In this document: positions 1-9,000 of the stretch, in pieces
Layout: each line of letters starts with the position of its first letter
Position numbering within the stretch: the stretch's first letter is position 1
Assembly: GCA_902496775.1 (NCBI GenBank)
Contig: CABVCF010000014.1
Span: 1-30,064, forward strand
DNA length: 30,064 nt
Reading direction: 5' to 3'
Origin: an uncultured Collinsella sp.
Lineage (GTDB): Bacteria > Actinomycetota > Coriobacteriia > Coriobacteriales > Coriobacteriaceae
Position numbers and translations under genes: made by a program
The notes under the pieces: model-generated
Told to the model about the DNA's origin: nothing
Seen by the model: only the letters and a program-made list of their open reading frames with translations
Databases searched by the model: none

Positions 1-3000
1 TTGGAGCCGTCGCCGCCGGAGCCGCTGCCGGAGCCGTTATCTGAGCCGCCGCCCGAGCCACCGCCCGGCGTACCGGGGTTCTCGGGGGTGCCGGGCTCCT
101 CGGCGTAGCTGTTGGTGAAGACTGGCGGCACGTTGGCGTCGCCCTCGTAGGAGACCCTCGCCGACAGGTAGCCCGTCTTGGTGCCGTCGGCCGCCTCGTC
201 GCTCACCGTGACGACGATCTTGTGCACCGCCTTGTCGTAGGTCACGTGCGCCTGGCCGTCGTCGACCTCGCTCACCGTGAAGGTGTAGGTGCCAGCCTGC
301 TTGAAGGTCAGCGCATCGAACGTGACGCTGCCGTCCGCGGCATTCTTGGCGGTCGACATGACCTTACCGTCCCGGCTCTTGAGCTCAAAGCCAAACTGGC
401 CCGCCTTGAGCTCGGCGCCCTTGAGCACCTTGGCGGCGCCCAGCTTGAGGGTGACGGGTGCGGCCTCGTAGCCGTTGGTGAAGGTCACCGAGGTGTCGTT
501 CGCGGCATTGCCCTCGGCATCCATGAGCTCGTGCTTGACGGCGAGCGTGCCGTTACCGGCGTCGACAACCGTCGTGCGCACGCGGTACGTCGTCTTGTCG
601 TACGTCACGCCGCCCGCCGTGCCGACGACCTCGCGCAGCTCATAGCTGTGCGTGCCGGGCGCGGTGTAGGTGACGGGGCTGAGCGCGACCGTGCCGTCGG
701 CGGCGTTCTTGCCCGTTGCCGCGACGCTCTCGCTGCCGTCGGCGGCAATCTCGACCAGCTGGAACTCGAACTCGCCCTCGGCCAGGTCACGGCCCTTAAG
801 CTTCTTGCTCACCGCGATCCGGTCGGTGACGGAGCTCGGCGTCGGGTTCACGACGTAGGTGTTGGTGAACTCGAACGCGCCCCTGCCCTCAGGCGTGCCC
901 TCTGCGGGCAGGACCTCCGCGGCGAGCGTGCCCGCGTTGGTGTCCTCGACCACCCTGACCGTGAAGGTCCTCGTCGCCGTCGCGTCGTTGACCACGCCGT
1001 CGACCGAACCGGACTCGCCCACCCGGTAGGCGAACGTCTTGGTACGCAGGCCGTCGCCGTCGATCTCGACGTCATCGAGGTCGCTCGGCTGCTTAAACGT
1101 GACGTGACCCAGCTCGACGTTGCCGGCGGCATCGTTGGTCGCCTCGGTCACCATCTTGCCGGAGGCGTCGACCAGTGCGGGTGCGCCGTCCAGCGGTTCA
1201 ATCTTAAAGGTGTACTTGCCCGCGATGTCGGCCTGCGCCAGGCCGAGACCGGCCTGGCTGAGCGCCAGCGTCTTGGTGCCCGCGATGTCGACCGTCGCCT
1301 CGCCGGCGCTATAGCCGTTCACAAACGACAGCGTGCCATCGGAGCCCTCGGGGTAGACCACGGCCACATCCAGCCCGCCCTTGCCGTTATCGGTCGCCTT
1401 GACCGTGATGCCGAAGCTCGACGCGGTCGCCGTCACGCCCGCGGGCAGCGCCGCCGTGTCCTCGGAAACGGTATAGGGGATGGACCAGGAGCCGTCGGCC
1501 GCCTTGGTGGCGGTGCCGTCCTTCACCATCTGCTCGAGCGAGCCGGTGGTGCAAGCGATGGGCGAGAATGTGAGCGCCGCGGCCTCGCCGTCGCCGGAGG
1601 CCCGGTTGGACGCGGTCGCGACCGGGTTGCCCTGGGCATCGCGGACGGAGAACGAGAACTCGCCCGCCGCCGCGGCGCGGCCCGTCAGCGTCTTGGTGGC
1701 GTTAATTGCAACGCTGCCCTCGCCGCCGAGCACGCCGGTGGCCTCGTAGGAGTTCTGGAACGCGACCGTCACGGGCGCGGGCGCCGCCGTGGCGTCATCT
1801 GCTGTGGAGACCTCGCTGCGCGCGACCTCGACACCGTCCTTGGCAACCGTGGTCGTGACCGTGAGCTTGCCCGTCGCGGCATCGTAGGCGGGCGCGATGG
1901 TCACCGTGCGCGGCGCGGTGTCATTGGTGTAGCCCTCGCCGCCGAACTTGGTCTCGGTGACGGTGAAGCTGTAGGTCTTGCCCGCATCGGCGTCGGTGAA
2001 CTTCACGTCGCTGCCCGCGGCACCGCCGATGAGGTCGACCAGGTCGGCCTCTCCGTCATCGGCCGCGGCCACGGCGTAGGCGTCCCCGCCGGTCTTGAGG
2101 CCGAGCTTGGCGGCCGTCTCGGCATCCGCGGTCACGGTGAAGGCGAACTGTCCCGCCTCCATGGCGCGGCCGGAGAGCGTCTTGGACAGGCGCACGCCCG
2201 CGCGGGCCGAGTAGTCGAGCTCGGTCGTGTAGGTGTTGACGAAGTCGCCGCCGCTCGCCTGCGCGATCGCGGGCGTCGTGGCCGTGAGGTTGCCGGAGCC
2301 GTCGTCGGTCACGGTCACCGTCATCGTGGCGACGTGGCCGTCGTAGTCCACGCCGGCGATGGCGGAGCCGTCATCGGGCCTGACCTCACGCACCGTGTAG
2401 GTGAAGGTCTTGGCGCGCACGCGCTTGCCGCCGACCTCGGCGAACCCGGCGTCCTTGATGTCGTTAAGCGTGTAGCGGATGGAGCCAAAGTCGAAGGCGA
2501 CCCTATCGCCCGCCTTGGTGCCGGCGGCGGCCGTCACGCTGACGGTCTTGGAGCCGTCGGCAGAGCCCTCGGGCATGGGCGCGCCGCCCTCGCCCGTGAG
2601 CGCGAACTGGAAGCTATCGCCCTCGGCCCAGTCGCGGCCCTTGAGCGCCTTGGTGAAGAGCCCCGCGGTGGAGACGTCTCTGCCCTCGGTGGCCGTTCCG
2701 TACGTGTTGGTGAACGCGACGGTCGCGCCGTCCTCGGTCACGGCGCCTTCGGCCTTGGAGCCGTCGGCCCCGTTGACCGCGGTCGTGTAGCCCTCGGCCG
2801 CGTCCTCGGTCACGGTGTAGCGCGCGCCCACGGGCAGGCCGGCGATGGTCTTCTCCTCGCCGTCCTTAAGCGTGAAGGTCGTCTTGCCGTCCGTGAACGT
2901 CACGGCGTGCTCGCCCTTGCCGAAGGTGCCGGAGACGGGCTCGCCGTCCCCGTCGGCCAGCGCGACCGTGAAGCCGAACTCGCGCTGACTGTCGCCACCG

Positions 3001-6000
3001 ACGACCGTCTTCTTGACGGTGAGGCTGCCGGTCTTGGCGGTGTTGGTAAAGACCGCCGCCTCGACCGTGCGCTCAGCAGCGCCACCGTCATCGTCAGTCA
3101 GCTGTGCAATCTTGGTCTTGGCAAACAGCTTACCGGCGCCGTCGTCGGTCACCGTGACGGTGGCACGATAGGTGGCCTTCGAAAACGTGAGTGACGCCTC
3201 GTCACCCGATTGCTCGGTAATCACATAGGTATAGGTGCCGGGCTTGGTGTACTCGATGGTACCGAAGTTGCCGACCTGGGCATCCTTGTTCAGCGCAATC
3301 GTCGACACGCCCTCCTTGGCGCCCTTGGGCATGGGTGCCTCACCCTGGGCAGTCAGCGTCATGGTAAAGGCGTCCGATGTTATCCAGTTGCGTCCGGAGA
3401 TCTTCTTTTGCACCTTAAAAGCGTTTTCCACCTTCGTGGACTCCACGCTATAGACATTGGTGAAGCCTGCCTGCGTTGTCTGTCCGACGGTGCCCTTCTT
3501 GGTGTTCGCCTTGTCGGCAATTGCAAATCCGTCCTCACTCGTCATGAGATCGCCCTTGGAGTCAAGCTCCTGCACCTCGTAGCGAGCGCCCACGGGCACG
3601 GTAACCGTCACGGAGCCGCCGGCCTTAAGCGCGATGGTGTCACCGCTCTTGATCTGTCCACTTACATAGGTGCCGTTGGTGCCGCTGGGACGGCCAGCAT
3701 ACGCAAAGGTACCGGTCAGAGGCGTTGCGCAATCGGCCTGGTAGAGCAGCACCTTAAAGGTGAATGCCTTGTTGGGCGCGACAATGCCTTCGGCGGCCGT
3801 GACCGTCTTGCTCAGCGTCAGGCGGCCGTCAGACACCTCGTCGGTAGTGGTGTTGGTCTTGACGGCAGGGTTGTTGCCGACCGCCACCGACGCCTGGTTG
3901 GAGATGCCGCCCGAAGCGCCACCGCTCTTAAACGCGTCCTCGGTCACGCGAACCTTAAACTGAACCGTGCCCTCCTTGCCTGCGGGAACATCCTTCAACG
4001 TCCAGGTAAGGTTGCCGTCATTGTCCTTGGAGCCGGCATCCTTATGGTCGCCGGCGAACTCCACGAACTCGGTTCCCGCGGGAACGGCATCGGTGATCGT
4101 CACCGTGGCAGACGCGCCCTCGGTGTTCTTGTAGCCGATGGTGTAGGTGAGCTCATCACCCAGCGCCACACCCGACTCATTCGAATCCTGGGCATCGCTC
4201 TCGGACTTCTTGGGCACGTAGTTGGTCGTGGTGCCGGTATAGCTCTTGTTGCCAACCCAAACGGTGGCAGTGTTATTGATGGTGCCGACAGCGCTTTGGG
4301 CGTCCTTCACAGCATCCTCGGTAATCCTGGCCCGCACGCGCACCGAACCGTGGCTGCCTGCGGGTTGCTTACCCAGGTTCCAAGTAAGCGACTGGCCGCT
4401 CGCGGCGCCCTTATCGGCATACTCGCCCTCAAAGGCCTCGAACACGACGCCCGTGGGAAGCTCGTCGTTCACGGTCACGAAGGCATCGGCCTCGGTATTG
4501 GCCCAGTTGATGGTATAGACGTAGGAGTCACCCACAGAGAGCAGCTGCCCGTCGATGTCCACATTGGGCTTCGCGACCGTACCGATCGTCTTGACCTTAT
4601 CGCGCGTATTGTGGAAGACAATCTTGCCGTTCTCGGTACCGTCGCGATAGATCACCTTGGGCGTCAGCGTGCCGTCGTTGTTGTCGGTCACCTCGAGCAG
4701 CACCCGGCACGTCGCGGACGCGTCCACGGGGCGCACGCCCGCGGGCAGGTTGGCCAAGCGCTCCTTTGCCACCAGGTTAAAGCTGTAGGTAGTGGTGTGG
4801 TCGGCATTGTGGCGCTTGGTGGCAATGCCATCGTTGACGGCACCGGCAAGGTCAATCGTCTGCTCTTGAGTTCCACTGGTAGCATTGCCAAGCTTAAAGT
4901 AAACCTTACCAAAGTCGACCGTAGCGGTACCGTTATCGCTCGCCTGGGTCTTACCCTCATCCCTCCATACGAGCTCGCCGTCGGCCTTCTCGGCATACAG
5001 GTCAAACGTATACTGGCCAGCCTCGATCTTGTCGCCGGAATCCATTACCTTCTCGGCAGTAAGACCGTCGAATTTTCCGATCGCAGCGTAGCTGTTGGTG
5101 AAGGACACCTGCGCCTTGGCGGTACCGCTCTCGGAGCTGAAGATCTTTTTCTCGTGGGGCTCTTCGGCTTCATTGGCGTCATAGTGCTTGGCCGTGGTCA
5201 CGGTATAGAGCGAACCATCGCGGCGATTATTAACCGCAATCTCTACCATCCAATAGGTGGAGTCGTATGTATAGCCGCCCTTGCCGCCGCCATTCTCGAC
5301 AACCTTGTAAGTAAACGTCTTACCCGCATCTTCCGTCGCAAAGGTCAGGCCACCCAAAATGCCGGTATGGGACGTGCCATCGGCCTGCGGCTCATCGTTT
5401 GTCACGGTGAGCTTGCCCTCATCTGCGCGCAGCAGCTTGTTGAGCCTATCGGTCGAGGCGGCGTCTTCGCCCGTTACCGTAAAGCCAAACATGCCGGCAT
5501 GCAGGTCGTGCCCGTTGAGCGTCTTGACGATCTCCAGACCGCCCTGGAGCTCGTAGCTCGTCGAGGTGCGATACCTATTGGTGAAGATGAAGCCTTCCGA
5601 GCCGGTCGCGCCATCGGCGCGGGCCACAAGCTTGCCGCCCTCATCGGTTACGGTAATGGTCAAGGTATAGATGTGCGCGTCATACGTCCACTCGCCGAGG
5701 CCGCCATTCGGGGCCAGCTCGTTAATAGCAAACTTATACGTGCCCGGCTTGTTAAAGGTGAGCTTCGAGAAGTCGAGCTTATAGTGCTCCCCGTCCTTGA
5801 GACCCTCCTTCGTTTGTGTCTTCTCAACGTAGCCGTTGTCCGCACTCATCGAAGAGCCGGTAATGAGATTGCCGCTGATGGCAGCCTTGGTGGCATCGTC
5901 AGCCGCGGTCATGGCAAAGGTGAACTTGTCCGGAGCATCGGCACCGACAACCACCTTGGTCACGGACGGAGTGTAGGTTGCCGCCTCGGTGACCGTATAG

Positions 6001-9000
6001 GTGTTCTTGAATTTGACCGTTGCGACACCGGTAGACGTCGCATCCGACGGGTAGATCCACTGGCCCTCGAGCTCGTCCTTGCCATCGACCTGCTTGCTTA
6101 CCGATGTCGTGACCCTAAGCGTGCCGTCGCCGTTATCCGCTACGACGGCCCTAACCGTATGGACCGTCTCGTCGTACGTATAGCCCGTCGCTTTGTCGTC
6201 AATCTCGCTCACCGTATAGGTGAACGTCTTGCCGGCATCATCCTGAGTGAAGGTCAGCCCGCCCGCAGGTACCAAACTTACGGTCTTGGGAGCGTTGGCC
6301 TCGACATTTGCGGTCTCAAAGACCTTGCCATTCGTGGAAATGCCAACCTTGCTGGCAGACGTCTCGTCAGCAGGCTTGACGATATAACGGAACGTGCTCT
6401 TAGGCGAGCCAAAAATGGTCGCGTCCTTGGGATACGTCAACGCCTTCTCGATCTGCAAACCGCCATCGGCGCCATAGTCGAGACTTGCCGTGTAACGGTT
6501 CACAAACGAAACAGTAGGCGTCGTGGCGCCGGTCTCACTTGCATCGTACTGCTGCACGTAAGTATGCGAATCTTGCTTGAGCTCGACGATCTTTTCGTCC
6601 GTCAGCGCGCTCGCGTCGGCGCCGTCGCCCAGCAGCTCCGTCACACCCGCACCCTTGAGCACGGTCGTCACGGTATAAAGTTTGGCGGGGTCGTTCTCGC
6701 GCGCAAGAACCTTGACGAGCACGATGGCGTCACCGGTATAGCCGGTGTCATAGGTGTAGCCGGCAGCCGTAGGCTGGTTTTCGCGGATGCGATAGGCAAA
6801 CGTACGCCCCAGATCCTGTTCCGTGAGCTCACGGGCAAAGAGCTTCTCTTTCCCGCTTGCGCTCACCACAGCGCCGGACACGCCGGCCCCTGCCGCCTTA
6901 TTGGACAGGCTGGCCTCAGAGCCATCGACCGACGTCTGAACGCCGTTGTACCAAAGGCCCGTCACGGCAAAGGTGAACTGTCCCGCGGTAGAGGCGCGAC
7001 CCTCAAGGGTCTTGCTCACCGTCACGCCACCAAAGGTGCCCGACGCATGGTACGCGTTGGTAAAGGCAGCCTTGTTGGTTACGACCTTGTCCGCGTCGGA
7101 GGCGCCAGTGTTGGCGTAGGTCACGCTCGACACGCGCAGCTTGCCCGCGTGGTTGCCCGACTTGTCCAGATCGGTCACCACAACGGTCGCGCGGGCGGTG
7201 TGCTTGTCCACGGACATGCCCGCCCGGCCATCCTGCGCAGCATTCTCGGTGATGTTGAAGCTGAAGGTGCCCGCGCGGTTGAACGTCACGGTCGGGGCGG
7301 CCTCGGTGCCAAAGGCGAACGATGCCACGCGTCCCGACTCGGGCGCGGCGGCAGTAGCCTGGCTGGCGTTAATGGCAACAGCCCCATCCGTTACTGCCTT
7401 TGCGGTGGTCTTACCCAGACCAGTTGCGCTGGCATCGTCCGCAGCGGCGGTAAGGTTAAAGGCGTAGCTCTCGCCCTGATTCCAGTCACGACCGCTCACG
7501 GTCTTTTGGCCCCGCAGGGTCGCGCTCGTGGGCTCCACACTATATATATTGGTAAAGGAGGGCGTGACATTCGTGTCCAGCTGCTTTACCGAGCCGTCTT
7601 CTGCAATCTTGTAGTACTCGATCGAGGTCTGGATGCCGGCGCCCTTCTTGGCGTTGCGCACCACGGCGTAATAGATCGATCCGTCGTAGGTCATGCCCGT
7701 AACACTGCCGGGATTCTCCTCAGTAAACTTGTACACGTAGGCGCGTCCCGCATCCGCCTTGGCGGTATAGGAGATCGCCGGCCATGTCACCGTACCGTCA
7801 GCGTTGTTGCCCACGGTCGCGGTGTTGCCCTCGGTACCCTGAGGCATGGGGGCCGCCATGTTCTTATCGACCGTATCGAGGTTGAATACCGCCCTGGCAT
7901 CTGCATAGCCACCCACGCCCTCGAGCTTAAAGTCAAAGGCATTCTGGGCAAGCGGGAACGTCCCGGCGTTGTCGGTCAGGTTCTTTTGGGCATGGATGAT
8001 GATGCTATGTTCGTGCGTATCGTAACGGTTGGTGAAGGTTGCGATCTTATCGGCAACATCCGTCTTGGTCTCGACACCCGCGTCGTCACGCACTTGCTGA
8101 TACTCCACGCTCGTAACGACCAATGCACCGGCGCGGTTATCATCCACCTTGACCGTCGCGGTATAGACGGCAGCGGAATAGCTTATGCCATCCGCCTTGG
8201 CATTGGAGCCGGGAATATCCTCCAAGATGGTATAGGCGTAGGTACCCGGCTTGGTATAGGTAATATCGCCAAACGTCGCCGTCTGGGTATTCTTGGTGAG
8301 CTCGACCGTCGCCGCCGCGCTCTTGGCACCGTCGGGCATGGGGGCGCCGCCCTCAGGCGTAAGCCGCACGGTAAAGGAATCGCCATCGGCCCAATCGCGA
8401 CCTTCGAGCACCTTCTTGGCGCCCAGCCTATTCTGGGCGTCGAGCGTTACGGGCTTGGCGCTGTAGTTGTTGGTGAACTCAAGCGTGTTATCGGCGGGAA
8501 TCTGTCCGCCCGCAAGCGCGACAATCTTGCCCTCGATGGTGTTGCCAGTTCCCGACTGTTCCTTGCCGCCGACCTTGCGACTCACGAGGCTAAAGCCAGC
8601 CGGAAGCACCGACTCGTCGGCGGAGCCGGTCACGGCGTTGACGATACTCGCCAGTATGTCACCGTTGGACGCCTCGCGCTTGGTGGTGAGCTCGCTCACG
8701 CTATAGCTGCAACCCTTCTTAAGGCCGTATACGCGGATGGTCTCGCCGGCCTTGATGGAATGGGTGTCGCCGTTCCTAAGCTTAAAGGAATTGCCCACAG
8801 CGTTGCCGCCCGCATCGAACACATGCGCCTCGTAGCCCTCCTGGGACTTCGGCAGGGTGAACTTAAACGTAAAGGTCAGATCGTTGTCGTCCGCATCCTT
8901 GGTGGGCGCAGTAAGACCAGCATCCGCCGTCACGGTCTTAGTCACTTGCAAGCGCGCCACACGACGGTCGGCATATTGCACGCCCGTTCCCGTGGTAAAG